From NCBI GenBank assembly GCA_028291615.1, contig JAQGHM010000258.1, forward strand, positions 1 to 42,888: 42,888 nt of DNA, read 5' to 3'. Positions 7,706-16,483 of the stretch are shown in pieces. The first letter of the stretch is position 1. Each line of letters begins with the position of its first letter. A model generated the notes under the pieces. That model saw only the letters and a program-made list of their open reading frames with translations. It had not been told where the DNA came from and searched no databases. A program made the position numbers and the translations under genes. This stretch comes from Phycisphaerales bacterium. Lineage in GTDB: Bacteria > Planctomycetota > Phycisphaerae > Tepidisphaerales > Tepidisphaeraceae.

Positions 7706-8818
7706 CTATTTTGTAACCCGTCCCACCCCGAATTGATCCCCCACTCTTGCCACCCGATCGCCCGCCCAATCCACTTCCACCATTTTCTCGCTCTGCACGT
7801 CCTGGTGGTTCTCGTCCTTGAGCGACAGCAGGATCTTGCGCGTCTTGACGTCGATCACGTCCCCCGTTGACGGATATGCATACCGCCCGTCGATGCTGAA
7901 CGTCACCCAACCGGGCTCGTCCTTGAGCGCGATGCTCTCAAGCTGCTTGGGCGGCATCACCGTCGCATCGAACAGGTGCACGCGCTTGTTGAAGGCATCG
8001 ACGACCCACAACTCCTTCTCATCCGGCGTCAGCCCCGCCCCGTGGCTCGGACAACCGTGCCGCAACACCGGCCCGCGCTTGAAACCCTGCACCTCGACCC
8101 GATGAATCATCCGCCCGCTCGGCACGTCGCCCACCTCGAATCCCAGCAGGTCATTGACGCACGCAAAGACCAGCGTGCCCTTGCCGTTGATGGTGAAGGG
8201 CCGGACGAAGCCGCCGAACGTCTCTACCGTGCCGATCGCCTTCTGTTCCTTTGCGTCGGCCACCGTCAGCACCTTCGATTTCAATCCCGCTAGAAACGCC
8301 AGCCGGCCGTCCGCGCTCACCAGCGTGTTGTGCGAGCCCGACTTGGTGACGATCTTCGTGATCACATCCCCGCTTGCGGCGTCCACCACGTTCCAGAAGT
8401 CCTTCTCCAGCGACGGCAGGTAAATCGTCTTGCCATCCGGCGTGATCGACATCCGATCGGCGCCCCCTTCGTAGTGCTTTTCCCAGATGGGCTTTTCCGT
8501 CAACAGATCGATGCACTGCAGCGACTCCAGCGAGCTGATGTAGACGCGCGACGTCGCGGCGCTGGCGCAGATCCCCTTCACGTTCATCACCGCGCCTTTG
8601 CCGTTCAAGCCCGCGGTGGGAATGCGTCTGACGAATTGGTGACCGTTGTCGATGTCGAACACGAGCAGCCCGTGCCCGCCGTACTTCAAATCGTCGCGTA
8701 TGCCCGGTGCGGCGACGTACAGGTAATGCCGCTCGATCGGCGGGTTCTCCGCCGCGATCGCGAACGGGTTCAGACATGCCAGAACGACGATGACGAGAGC
8801 GAGCCATTTCGATGTCAT
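7706..8818 (-). CDS. Secreted beta-propeller (YncE-like) repeat protein
   Basis: A 370-residue protein with an N-terminal signal peptide (hydrophobic residues 5-22, cleavage likely after AIA-AE). The body consists of repeated four-strand blades with motifs such as RMSITPDGKTIYLPS, LVSADGRLAFLAG and GLTPDEKELWVVD, the pattern of seven-bladed YncE/YVTN-type propellers. It should be periplasmic or secreted; the ligand is unknown. It begins 31 nt after the end of the LigD polymerase gene on the same strand and may be co-transcribed with it, although the function seems unrelated. Its stop codon lies next to the tRNA-Gly fragment, so it marks the first chromosomal gene beyond the mobile element. 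Confidence 0.7.
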   Translation of the reverse strand: MTSKWLALVIVVLACLNPFAIAAENPPIERHYLYVAAPGIRDDLKYGGHGLLVFDIDNGHQFVRRIPTAGLNGKGAVMNVKGICASAATSRVYISSLESLQCIDLLTEKPIWEKHYEGGADRMSITPDGKTIYLPSLEKDFWNVVDAASGDVITKIVTKSGSHNTLVSADGRLAFLAGLKSKVLTVADAKEQKAIGTVETFGGFVRPFTINGKGTLVFACVNDLLGFEVGDVPSGRMIHRVEVQGFKRGPVLRHGCPSHGAGLTPDEKELWVVDAFNKRVHLFDATVMPPKQLESIALKDEPGWVTFSIDGRYAYPSTGDVIDVKTRKILLSLKDENHQDVQSEKMVEVDWAGDRVARVGDQFGVGRVTK

Positions 8819-8849
8819 GTTGGGTTTCCTCGTCCGTCATTCTGACGAG

Positions 8850-9776
8850 TTACCCCATCCGCGGCAACTTCTGCTTCACCTTCAATACCGGCTCGAACAG
8901 ATCCCCCTTCTTCTTGACGCGCTTGAGTACGTCCGCCGTTTCAAAAGCCAGGCCCGACGCGTCCTTCTTCTTGACCGCCCGCTCCAACTCCTCCCACTCA
9001 ACCGGCGTGGAAACCGTGGGCCGCGTGCGGGCGCGCAGCGAATAGACGCAAACCGTCGTCTTATGCCGGTCGTTCTGGCTCCAATCGACAAACACCTTTC
9101 CCTTGCGCAGATCCTTCCGCATGTTCGTCGTCACGTGCGCCGCATCCTCCTTTTCCAGCACCTGCGCCACCGCCCGCGAAAACACCTTGGTCTCGTCGAA
9201 CGTCACCGGCGTGTTCAGCGGCACGTACAAATGCAGGCCTTTCCCGCCGGATGTTTTGGCAAATGACTTTAGGCCAAGCTGCTCCAGCATGTCGCGGAAT
9301 CGCAGCGCCACGCGGATGCAGTCGAGCATGTCCGCGCCGTCCCCCGGATCGTGATCGAAGACCATGAACGTCGGCCGATCCAGATCCGGCGCCCGCGATA
9401 GCAGCGTGTGCAACTCGAGCGACGCCAGGTTGGCAACCCAGACCAGCGTCGCGGCGTCCTCGACCATGCAGAAATCGATCTCGCGGTTCGTCGTCGTCAT
9501 GCGCGTCGTCGCAACCCAGTCCGGCCGATGCGACGGGCACATCTTCTCGTAGAAGAACGGCTGATCGACGCCGTTCGGATATCGCTTGAGCGTCAGCGGC
9601 CGGTGCTTCAGGTGCGGCAGCAGGACCGGCGCGATCGCCAGGTAATACTGCACGGCCTCGCCCTTGGTGAACCCCGTCTCGGGGTAGAGGATCTTGCCCG
9701 GATTGGAAACGCTCACCTCGCGCTTGCCGGCGCGGATGCTCGACGGCGGTGATTTGGATGACTTGGCGGTGGCCAT
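8850..9776 (-). CDS. ligD: LigD-type polymerase/primase domain protein (NHEJ)
   Basis: A 308-residue stand-alone polymerase domain of DNA ligase D, a member of the archaeo-eukaryotic primase family. Metal-binding aspartates are seen as Asp141 and Asp143 in VFDHDPGDG, with the SGGKGLHLYVPL block (nucleotide-binding region) and a third acidic site in VFVDWSQND. In end joining it adds nucleotides, preferentially ribonucleotides, at Ku-bound breaks. The length matches the polymerase domain alone; ligase and nuclease domains are absent from this polypeptide. It follows the Ku gene by 6 nt and completes a ligase-Ku-polymerase operon. The symbol refers to the domain family, since the usual fused ligD is split here. 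Confidence 0.88.
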   Translation of the reverse strand: MATAKSSKSPPSSIRAGKREVSVSNPGKILYPETGFTKGEAVQYYLAIAPVLLPHLKHRPLTLKRYPNGVDQPFFYEKMCPSHRPDWVATTRMTTTNREIDFCMVEDAATLVWVANLASLELHTLLSRAPDLDRPTFMVFDHDPGDGADMLDCIRVALRFRDMLEQLGLKSFAKTSGGKGLHLYVPLNTPVTFDETKVFSRAVAQVLEKEDAAHVTTNMRKDLRKGKVFVDWSQNDRHKTTVCVYSLRARTRPTVSTPVEWEELERAVKKKDASGLAFETADVLKRVKKKGDLFEPVLKVKQKLPRMG

Positions 9777-9782
9777 ATTTGT

Positions 9783-10631
9783 TTAAGCGCTGCGCCGCCT
9801 CCGCGTCGTGCGGGCGGCGGTGTGCGCGGCCGCGGGGGCCCGCGCGCTTCCCTTCGCCTTCGCCAGGCTCGCCTCCAGCGCCGCCATCAGGTTCGTGGCG
9901 CCGCCCTTCTTCTTAACCTCCACGTCCGGCGGCGTCACGATCTTCTCCCCCTCGGCCTTCTTCTCGATGATCTCCTGCACCGCCTCGCGATAGGTGTCGT
10001 GGTACTTTTCCGGCTTGAACTTGGTCGATAGCGATTCGATCAACTGCGACGCCATCTTCAGCTCGCGCTCGTCGCTCTTGGCCTTGTGCGGCACGCCGTC
10101 CACTTGGTCCACCGGGATCACCTCGTCGTTGAAGTGCATCGTCTCCAGCACCAGCGCCCCTTCCTGCGGGCGCAGGGCACAGAGGTACTCCTTGTTCCGC
10201 ATCACGAATCGAGCGACGCCGACCTTCTTGCTCTTCTCCATCGATTCGACCAGCAGCCGGTACGCCTTCACGCCTTGCTCCTGCGGCACCACGTAATAAG
10301 GCCGATCGAAGTATACCGGATCGATCTGCCCGAGATCCACGAAATCCTCGATCTCGATCGTCTTGCTCTTCTTCGGTGCTGCCGCCTCCAGCTCCGCCTC
10401 GCGTACCACCACGTACTGCCCCGGCGATAGCTCATACCCCTTCACCACGTGCTCTGAATGGACCTCCTTGCCGTCGGCCGGGCAAATCATCTTGCGCTGT
10501 AAGCGCACGTGGTCCTGGTCGTGCAGCATGTGGAACTGGATGTTCTTCTCGCGCACCGCGACGAATAACTTCACCGGGATGTTGACCAGGCCAAACGTGA
10601 TCGAGCCGGTCCAGATTGATCGTGACGCCAT
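9783..10631 (-). CDS. ku: Non-homologous end joining protein Ku
   Basis: A 282-residue bacterial Ku. It starts with the family's MASRSIWTGSITFGLVNIPVKL and continues through RYYV-type barrel segments (DPVYFDRPYYVVPQEQG) and the helical arm. The C-terminus (residues 245-282) is a Lys/Arg/Ala-rich tail of the type that binds DNA and recruits LigD. Ku forms a homodimeric ring that threads onto double-strand break ends and brings in the ligase and polymerase. It lies between the ligase gene (24-nt gap) and the polymerase gene (6-nt gap) on the same strand. Length is normal for the family. Confidence 0.95.
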   Translation of the reverse strand: MASRSIWTGSITFGLVNIPVKLFVAVREKNIQFHMLHDQDHVRLQRKMICPADGKEVHSEHVVKGYELSPGQYVVVREAELEAAAPKKSKTIEIEDFVDLGQIDPVYFDRPYYVVPQEQGVKAYRLLVESMEKSKKVGVARFVMRNKEYLCALRPQEGALVLETMHFNDEVIPVDQVDGVPHKAKSDERELKMASQLIESLSTKFKPEKYHDTYREAVQEIIEKKAEGEKIVTPPDVEVKKKGGATNLMAALEASLAKAKGSARAPAAAHTAARTTRRRRSA

Positions 10632-10655
10632 GTCGTGCCCTTTCCTTGCTGGCAG

Positions 10656-11672
10656 TTAAGCCAATTCGATCTCGTCCGGGTCTTTGTCGGTCCGCAGGCC
10701 TTTGAACGCCGCCTGCTGGAGGATTCCTTCGGGCCCTTTGCGACGGTATTCGACTTGTGCGACCAGTTGCGGCTTAACGAACAGCGCACCCACTTTGGGC
10801 ACGCGATCAGCAAATGGGCTGGTCGATTGCGCGAGCGATCGCATCAACCGCGAAAGTCTTTTGTGATCGTCGTCGTTGAACCCGGTCCCAACGCCGCCCG
10901 CGAAGTGCAACTGCTTCAGTTCGTCGTAATACCCCAGCAATAGCGACCCCACCCGATTCGTCCGCGTTCCCGCCTCGGGCACCCAGCCGCCAATTACGAA
11001 TTCGTCATCCGCCACGATCTTGACCTTCAACCAGTCGGGTGAGCGCAGGCCCGGCCGATACGGCGAATCCAGCCGCTTGGCGACCACCCCTTCCAGTTCC
11101 ATCTGCCGCGCTGCTGCCAGGACTCCTTCCCCCTCGCCGATGTGCGCCGGCGAGCGCAGCCACGCCGGCCCGCTTAGTTCCAGTTCTTCAAGCCGATCGC
11201 GCCGCTGAATCCATGGAAGCTCGATGAGCGATTGACCGTCCAGCCAAAGCACGTCGAAGATGACGAAGAAAATCGGCACCTCACTCATGAGCCGCCGAAC
11301 CGCCGTCATGTCCCGCACGTGCATCCGTCGCTGCAAGCGCGAGAAGCTCGGCCGCTCTTTTTCGTCCAGCGCAATCACCTCGCCGTCGAGCATGACCGGC
11401 CGTGACCCAAACACATCCCCCAGCGGCCAAAGCTCCGGATATCGATTGGTAATGTCGAGCTGATTGCGACTCTGGAGCGAAAACTGCCGGCCATCCCACC
11501 GGCAGATCGCGCGCACGCCGTCCCACTTGTATTCAAACGCATAGTCGGCCGGCTTGACGGGCAGCCGCTGCGAAAGCACCGCGAGCATTGGCGGGAGCAG
11601 GAGGGGCATTTCCTGGCGCGCCGTCACCGTCCTGCGTCGCTTTTGGGTATTGGAGGTTTGCAGCAATTTCAT
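10656..11672 (-). CDS. ligD: ATP-dependent DNA ligase (LigD ligase domain)
   Basis: A 338-residue ATP-dependent ligase. Motif I is EYKWDGVRA with the adenylated Lys49. Motif III-like FFVIFDVLWLDG, motif IV EGVVAKRLDSPY and motif V LKVK follow, and a C-terminal OB-fold ends the protein. It seals breaks held by Ku. The open frame runs up to 11804, but that extension is low-complexity and lacks family features; the ATG at 11672 is chosen. It is the first gene of the end-joining operon. Unlike the single-chain LigD of many bacteria, ligase and polymerase are encoded separately here. Confidence 0.88.
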   Translation of the reverse strand: MKLLQTSNTQKRRRTVTARQEMPLLLPPMLAVLSQRLPVKPADYAFEYKWDGVRAICRWDGRQFSLQSRNQLDITNRYPELWPLGDVFGSRPVMLDGEVIALDEKERPSFSRLQRRMHVRDMTAVRRLMSEVPIFFVIFDVLWLDGQSLIELPWIQRRDRLEELELSGPAWLRSPAHIGEGEGVLAAARQMELEGVVAKRLDSPYRPGLRSPDWLKVKIVADDEFVIGGWVPEAGTRTNRVGSLLLGYYDELKQLHFAGGVGTGFNDDDHKRLSRLMRSLAQSTSPFADRVPKVGALFVKPQLVAQVEYRRKGPEGILQQAAFKGLRTDKDPDEIELA

Positions 11673-11860
11673 TCGGCCGGATGTCCATTGCCGTCCTCCG
11701 TGACGTGTTGTGAGTCTCGTGTGCCCTCCCTGACGCAACACGCGCGCCGACAAATTCGCACAAGAATTCGCGCATGATCCACCAAAATGCTGTCTGACAC
11801 GCACCTTATGAACGCTTCACGACTTATGGCTTACTCACAGATCCCCGCGCAATTTCCGCG

Positions 11861-11890
11861 CTGACTTATCGGACCTCCCCCGCATATACT
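11861..11890 (+). promoter_or_regulatory. Candidate sigma70-type promoter
   Basis: CTGACT (11861-11866) and TATACT (11885-11890) are separated by 18 nt. Transcription would start near 11897, giving a leader of about 25 nt to the ATG at 11922. The -10 matches the consensus at five of six positions. The region lies between the divergent ligase operon and the downstream unknown gene. Confidence 0.45.
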
Positions 11891-11921
11891 GTGAGCATCA
11901 CACGATTTTTGAGCGACTTTG

Positions 11922-12515
11922 ATGACCCCCTCGCTGTCCCACAACGTCCCGCCTGATGTGACAACTCGTCCGCTCGAGAACGAGTCAGTGGCGTTCTCAC
12001 AATTGCGCACGTCGCTCATCAAAGTTCTGCGCAACTCGCCCGAATCCCGCGAGCCGATCTGTGACGCGCTGGAATTGATTGAAGCGCTGCAGCAGCAGGT
12101 CGAGACTAAGCGCCATCCCGATGCCGCCCCGCTGCCGGCCTCGGCACGGCGCTCTGCCGCTACCGATCGCGCCCAAGAGTATTTCGTGCAGAAGACGCAC
12201 GAGGGCGAATTCCTCACCGAGCGCCGCCCTTCGGGGTCGCAGCCGTTTCGCTGTCCGAAGGATGCTTACGATGCCGCCGCCGACATCCTCGCGCACGCGG
12301 ACCAGCCCCTTCATTTCGACGAGCTGCTCGAACGTCTGAACACCGCCATGGGCGACCGCCAAGCCGACTACCGCCTGCGCGTTTGCCTGCGATTTTGGCT
12401 CGGGCACAAGCTGGTCGAACGCTTTCGAACCCGATATCGCGTCATTGACGCCAATACGTTCTCCGCCAGCGCCCGCTCGCTTTGGGAAGAGGCCGGCGCC
12501 GCGCAGCGCTCCTGA
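11922..12515 (+). CDS. Hypothetical protein, winged-helix-like C-terminus
   Basis: A 197-residue soluble protein of unknown family. Residues 20-60 are helical (SQLRTSLIKVLRNSPESRE and LELIEALQQQVE, possible coiled coil). Residues 110-180 resemble a small winged-helix unit: DAADILAHADQPLHFDELLERL, then a conserved-looking YRLRVCLRFWLGHKLVERFRTRYRV. A regulatory or DNA-binding role is possible but unproven. The first in-frame codon is a TTG at 11919; the ATG at 11922 is preferred. It is transcribed away from the end-joining operon and converges on the methyltransferase gene, with only 1 nt between their ends. Confidence 0.6.
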   Translation: MTPSLSHNVPPDVTTRPLENESVAFSQLRTSLIKVLRNSPESREPICDALELIEALQQQVETKRHPDAAPLPASARRSAATDRAQEYFVQKTHEGEFLTERRPSGSQPFRCPKDAYDAAADILAHADQPLHFDELLERLNTAMGDRQADYRLRVCLRFWLGHKLVERFRTRYRVIDANTFSASARSLWEEAGAAQRS

Positions 12516-12516
12516 C

Positions 12517-13338
12517 TCACACTCGCGCCCCGCCCCATTCGATCCGTTCATTTTCCCGCCCCTCGGTCCAGCAGTGGCCGCGCAACTGGTTTCCCTCGAT
12601 TGTCGCTGCGTACCGCATGATCGCGCCGCCGCGTCCCCACTCGACCAGGCGGAAGGTCAGCCGGTCTCCGTCGATCCGTCCTTGGCCGATCATCGTTTCG
12701 CGCTCGCTGACCATCGCTTTGCCGGTGACGATCTGATACCGGCGCTCGAGGTGCAGCCGCACGTGCCGCCGCCCGGCCGGGTCGTTCACGGTGCAGTGCC
12801 ATTCCCCCGCCACCCACGCCGGCACAACCCACCGGTTTAGGTTGCGGTGATGCGTCTGCAACACCTCGTCCGGCTGCCAGTCGGCCATGTCGAAATGGTT
12901 TGAAACCACCCGCGAGCCCGGCCGCATCTCTGACATGATCTTGGGCCGCAGGCGGATGTTGAGGCTGGGCAGCAGGTAAAGCGTCAGCACGGTGGCCGGG
13001 CGCAGATCGATATCGAAAAGGCTGGCTTGCAGAAAGCGCACGCGATCACCCACCCCCGCGCGGCGGGCGTTCTCCTGGCACTCCTGAATCCGAATCGGAT
13101 CGATATCAACTCCCAGCCCGCGCGCCCCCAGCCGCTTGGCAGCCGAGATCACGATCCGCCCGTCCCCGCAACCCAGATCGTAGATGACGTCTTGGGAAGT
13201 CACCTGCGCCAGCCGCAAAATCGCCGGCACGACCGCGTCGTCGGTCGGGACATAAGGCACGTCCCGCGGCGCGGGTGGACGATGCACGCGCAACTGCCGC
13301 GGGTCAACAACATCGTTGAGGCGGGCCGAGATGGACAT
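12517..13338 (-). CDS. Class I SAM-dependent methyltransferase, FAM173-like
   Basis: A 273-residue methyltransferase. After a short N-terminal arm, YVPTDDAVVPAILRLAQV leads into SAM motif I, VIYDLGCGDGRIVISAAKRL (about residues 52-71), and the acidic loop GLGVDIDP. The order YVPT-x-DxVV then DLGCGDGRIVI resembles the FAM173/ATPSC-KMT group of lysine methyltransferases. Homology beyond the core is not evident, and the substrate cannot be told from sequence. The C-terminal 80 residues form a separate beta-rich segment. Thirteen-nt spacing is absent; instead there is a 41-nt gap from the end of the aldehyde dehydrogenase gene upstream on the same strand, so they may share a transcript. Confidence 0.7.
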   Translation of the reverse strand: MSISARLNDVVDPRQLRVHRPPAPRDVPYVPTDDAVVPAILRLAQVTSQDVIYDLGCGDGRIVISAAKRLGARGLGVDIDPIRIQECQENARRAGVGDRVRFLQASLFDIDLRPATVLTLYLLPSLNIRLRPKIMSEMRPGSRVVSNHFDMADWQPDEVLQTHHRNLNRWVVPAWVAGEWHCTVNDPAGRRHVRLHLERRYQIVTGKAMVSERETMIGQGRIDGDRLTFRLVEWGRGGAIMRYAATIEGNQLRGHCWTEGRENERIEWGGARV

Positions 13339-13379
13339 CCGCGCATCCTCGCCGATTTTCCATTCTCGCGGAAGTGCGT

Positions 13380-14747
13380 TTATTTCACCCAGACCGTCTT
13401 GATATTGACGAACTCGCGAATTCCCGGCGTCGCCAATTCGCGGCCGTATCCACTCTCCTTGATCCCCCCAAACGGCAGCCGCGCGTCCGACTTCACCGTG
13501 CCGTTAATGAATACGCATCCTGCCTCCAGGCGGCCCGCCAGTTCTTCCGCTCGCGCGATGTCGGTCGTCCAGATCGACGCCCCGAGCCCATAGCGCGATT
13601 GATTCGCCAGCCGCACCGCGTCATCCGCGCCGTCGCAGGCGGTGATCGCCGCCACCGGGCCGAACGTCTCCTCGTCGAACGCCGCCATGCCCGGCCGCAC
13701 GTCCGCCAGGATCGTCGGCTCGTAAAAATACCCTTTGCGCTCCAGGCGTTTCCCCCCGCACACCAGCCGCGCCCCCGCCGCCACCGATCGCCGCACCTGG
13801 TCGTTCAGATTCTCCAACAGATCCAGGCGCGCCAGCGGTCCCACCGCCGTCTGGCGATCCATCGGATCGCCGACCTTCAGCGCCCGCATCGCCTGTGTCA
13901 TCGCGTACTCAAAATGCTCCGCGATCGACCGGTCGACGATAAATCGCTTGGCGGCGATGCACGATTGCCCGGCGTTGATCGTCCGCGCCGCCGCTGCCTG
14001 CCGCGCTGTTTGCTCGACGTCCACGTCTCCCAGCACGATGAAGGGGTCGGACCCGCCCAGTTCCAGCACCACCTTCTTCAGCGCCCGCCCCGCCTCTGCC
14101 GCCACCGCCATCCCGGCGCGCCCGCTCCCGGTCAGCGTCACGGCGCGCACCACCGGATGCGCGATGACGTCCGCCGCCTGCTCGTTTGACAGGAACAGAT
14201 TCACGAACGCGCCCGCCGGAAACCCCGCCTCGGCGAACAAGCGCTCAATCGCCCGCGCCACTCCCGGCACGTTGGGCGCGTGCTTGAGCAACCCGACATT
14301 CCCCGCCATCAGCGCCGGCGCTGCAAACCGAAACACCTGCCAGAGCGGAAAATTCCACGGCATGATCGCGAAGACCGGCCCGAGCGCGTCATACCGCACG
14401 TAGCTGTGCGACGCATCCGTCGCGATCGTCTCGTTCCGGAGCATCTCCGCGGCATGGCTGGCGAAGTATTCGCACGTCCACGCGCATTTCTCGACTTCCT
14501 GCTCCCCCGCCGCGATTGGCTTGCCCATTTCTGTCGCCATCAGCCGTGACAAGGATTCCCGGTCCCGCCGCAGCACGCCGGCGACCGCCTTCATCAACCG
14601 CCCCCGCTCCGCGATCGGCACTGCCCGCCATATCGCAAACCCATCTGCCGAGCTCGTCAACCCCGCCTCGATCTGTGATGCCGAATACACTGGCACGGGG
14701 CCAATGACTTCCTCGGTGGCCGGGTTGATGCAATTCATAATCCTCAT
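13380..14747 (-). CDS. NAD(P)-dependent succinate-semialdehyde-type dehydrogenase
   Basis: A 455-residue aldehyde dehydrogenase. Key blocks are PWNFPLWQVFRFAAPALMAGN (cofactor region), the catalytic Glu in VLELGGSDPFIVL and the catalytic Cys in NAGQSCIAAKRF. The family block EETFGPVAAI and the C-terminal LPFGGIKESGYGREL are also present. Length and N-terminus (INPATEEV) match the short SSADH group such as YneI/Sad. It would oxidise succinate semialdehyde or a related short aldehyde to the acid in the cytoplasm. The ATG at 14747 is used; one at 14738 is also possible. It is divergent from the exopolysaccharide operon. Confidence 0.85.
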   Translation of the reverse strand: MRIMNCINPATEEVIGPVPVYSASQIEAGLTSSADGFAIWRAVPIAERGRLMKAVAGVLRRDRESLSRLMATEMGKPIAAGEQEVEKCAWTCEYFASHAAEMLRNETIATDASHSYVRYDALGPVFAIMPWNFPLWQVFRFAAPALMAGNVGLLKHAPNVPGVARAIERLFAEAGFPAGAFVNLFLSNEQAADVIAHPVVRAVTLTGSGRAGMAVAAEAGRALKKVVLELGGSDPFIVLGDVDVEQTARQAAAARTINAGQSCIAAKRFIVDRSIAEHFEYAMTQAMRALKVGDPMDRQTAVGPLARLDLLENLNDQVRRSVAAGARLVCGGKRLERKGYFYEPTILADVRPGMAAFDEETFGPVAAITACDGADDAVRLANQSRYGLGASIWTTDIARAEELAGRLEAGCVFINGTVKSDARLPFGGIKESGYGRELATPGIREFVNIKTVWVK

Positions 14748-14887
14748 CGTCCCATAATATCCGCCCCGCGGTCACGAGCCCACGTGTGGTTTTCCGGCTT
14801 CGATTGCAACGACGCCCGCGTCGCCGATGAAGCAGAAAGCGGTATATTGTCCGCGGGGTTTCTGGCAATGCCCGCAAGTGGAACTGC

Positions 14888-16483
14888 ATGAACGGCGCAA
14901 GCGGCAAGTCCGATAACTCAGACCTGATCCTCTCCGCCGTCGGCGCGGGAGGCAGCGTCGTCGCGCCCGCACTGGTTGCGGACCCTCGTCCGGATGCGCT
15001 CGGCGCGCCCCTCGATTGCGCCCCGGTCGAACCCCTCTCCCTCAAGGCCCGCGCCGTCCGCGGGTCGCTCTGGACGGTGCTGCTCTTCGGGGCCGGGCAG
15101 GTGGTCCGCGTCGGTAGCACGCTGGTGCTCGCGCGCCTGCTCACCCCGTCGGACTTTGGCACGCTTGCGCTGGTCACCGTCTTCGTCACCGCCGTTTACG
15201 CTTTTGCCGACGTGGGGATCGAACAGGCGATCATCCAGAATCCGCGCGGCGACGAACCGGTCTTCCTCAACACCGCCTGGACCCTCCACATCGTGCGCGG
15301 CGTCCTCCTGTGGCTGGGCTGCTGCGCGATCGCGCTCCCCGTTTACTGGATCTTCCGCGACAAGGCCAACGCCCGGATGCTCCTGGCCATGCTCCCGATC
15401 GCCGGGCTTAACCCGCTAATCTCCGGCTTCAACGCCACGCGCCTGATCTCGTTCAAGCGCCACATGCAACTTGGCCGCGTCACGCTCTTCGAACTCGCCC
15501 AGCAGATGCTGACCGTCGCCGTCCAGGTCGCCGTCGCCTTCGCCTGGCCTTCCCCCTGGTCGATCATCTTCGGTTCGCTCGCCGGCAGCGTGTTCCTGCT
15601 GGTCGCCAGCCACACGCTCATGCCGGGCATCCGCAACCGCTTCTGCTGGGACCCGGTCGTCCGCAAGGAGATCCTGAAGTTCGGCAAGTGGATCGTCGTC
15701 AGCACGCTGTTCACGTTCGCAGCCATGCAGATCGACCGCCCGCTGCTGGACAAGCTCCTCGACGAGGCATGGCTTGGCCTTTACATCGTCGCGATCAACC
15801 TGGTCCGCCTCCCCGCTGAAGTGATCACCCGCCTGACCGCGGTCAGCCTCTTCCCCACGCTCGCCCGCGCCGCCCAGCAGCACCCCGACGAGCTGCGCCG
15901 CGTCTTCCGCCGCGCCCGCAGCCTGATCCTCGCCGTCTGCGTTGCGTTGACGGTCGGCGTCGTCCTGGGCGGGCCGCTGTTCGTCACGCTTCTTTACCGC
16001 CCGCGCTGGCACGCCGCCGGACCCTTCGCACAGTGGGCGAGCATCGGCGGCTGGTTTCTCCTGCTGCAGCTCTCCGCCGACCGCGCCCTGCTTGCGCTGG
16101 GGAAGACGCGCCCGCTGGCGATCAGCAACCTTGTCAGCCTGATTGTCACCGTTGCCGGCGCGTTCATCGGACGCGCGATCGATGGCCATTTCTTCGGTCA
16201 CCCCGACGGGGTCATCGGCTTTATCCTGGGCACATCCGCTGGTCGCGTGGCTGGCCACCTGATGATCCAGTTCGCGATGGCCCGCAGCGCGCTTCCCATA
16301 TTCCGCCAGGATTTGCTTTACTCCGCGCTCCTCGCCGCCATCTGCGCCGCGGGCATCGGCCTGCCTCACTTCTTCCCGAATTACGCGCAGCATCATTTGC
16401 TCTACGACGGCATCGCCTGCGTCACCGTTTGCACCGCGACGTGCGCCTGGGCCGCATTGAACGTCTGGCGGGGGATTCGCTGA
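14888..16483 (+). CDS. Wzx-type polysaccharide flippase (MOP superfamily)
   Basis: A 531-residue integral membrane protein with about 12-14 predicted helices after a polar N-terminal extension of about 50 residues. The block SLKARAVRGSLWTVLLFGAGQVVRV and then LARLLTPSDFGTLALVTVF is characteristic of the polysaccharide transporter (Polysacc_synt_3, MurJ/Wzx-like) family. It should flip undecaprenyl-linked oligosaccharide across the cytoplasmic membrane. It is the first gene of the exopolysaccharide operon. A TATATT at 14843-14848 lies 40 nt upstream as a possible -10, but no good -35 accompanies it. Its TGA overlaps the start of the polymerase-like gene. Confidence 0.85.
   Translation: MNGASGKSDNSDLILSAVGAGGSVVAPALVADPRPDALGAPLDCAPVEPLSLKARAVRGSLWTVLLFGAGQVVRVGSTLVLARLLTPSDFGTLALVTVFVTAVYAFADVGIEQAIIQNPRGDEPVFLNTAWTLHIVRGVLLWLGCCAIALPVYWIFRDKANARMLLAMLPIAGLNPLISGFNATRLISFKRHMQLGRVTLFELAQQMLTVAVQVAVAFAWPSPWSIIFGSLAGSVFLLVASHTLMPGIRNRFCWDPVVRKEILKFGKWIVVSTLFTFAAMQIDRPLLDKLLDEAWLGLYIVAINLVRLPAEVITRLTAVSLFPTLARAAQQHPDELRRVFRRARSLILAVCVALTVGVVLGGPLFVTLLYRPRWHAAGPFAQWASIGGWFLLLQLSADRALLALGKTRPLAISNLVSLIVTVAGAFIGRAIDGHFFGHPDGVIGFILGTSAGRVAGHLMIQFAMARSALPIFRQDLLYSALLAAICAAGIGLPHFFPNYAQHHLLYDGIACVTVCTATCAWAALNVWRGIR

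Noticed and set aside
7587-7910. 107-codon - strand open frame crossing the tRNA fragment
   Set aside because: It translates the complement of the tRNA fragment and then runs out of frame inside the beta-propeller gene; it is a chance frame.
14754-14760. TATTAT as -10 of the aldehyde dehydrogenase gene
   Set aside because: It lies too close to the chosen ATG, and no -35 at a normal distance was found; it would need a leaderless transcript.
16033-16482. 150-codon upstream extension of the polymerase-like gene
   Set aside because: It lies wholly inside the flippase gene in another frame and is Arg/Pro-rich; the coupled ATG at 16483 is the natural start.
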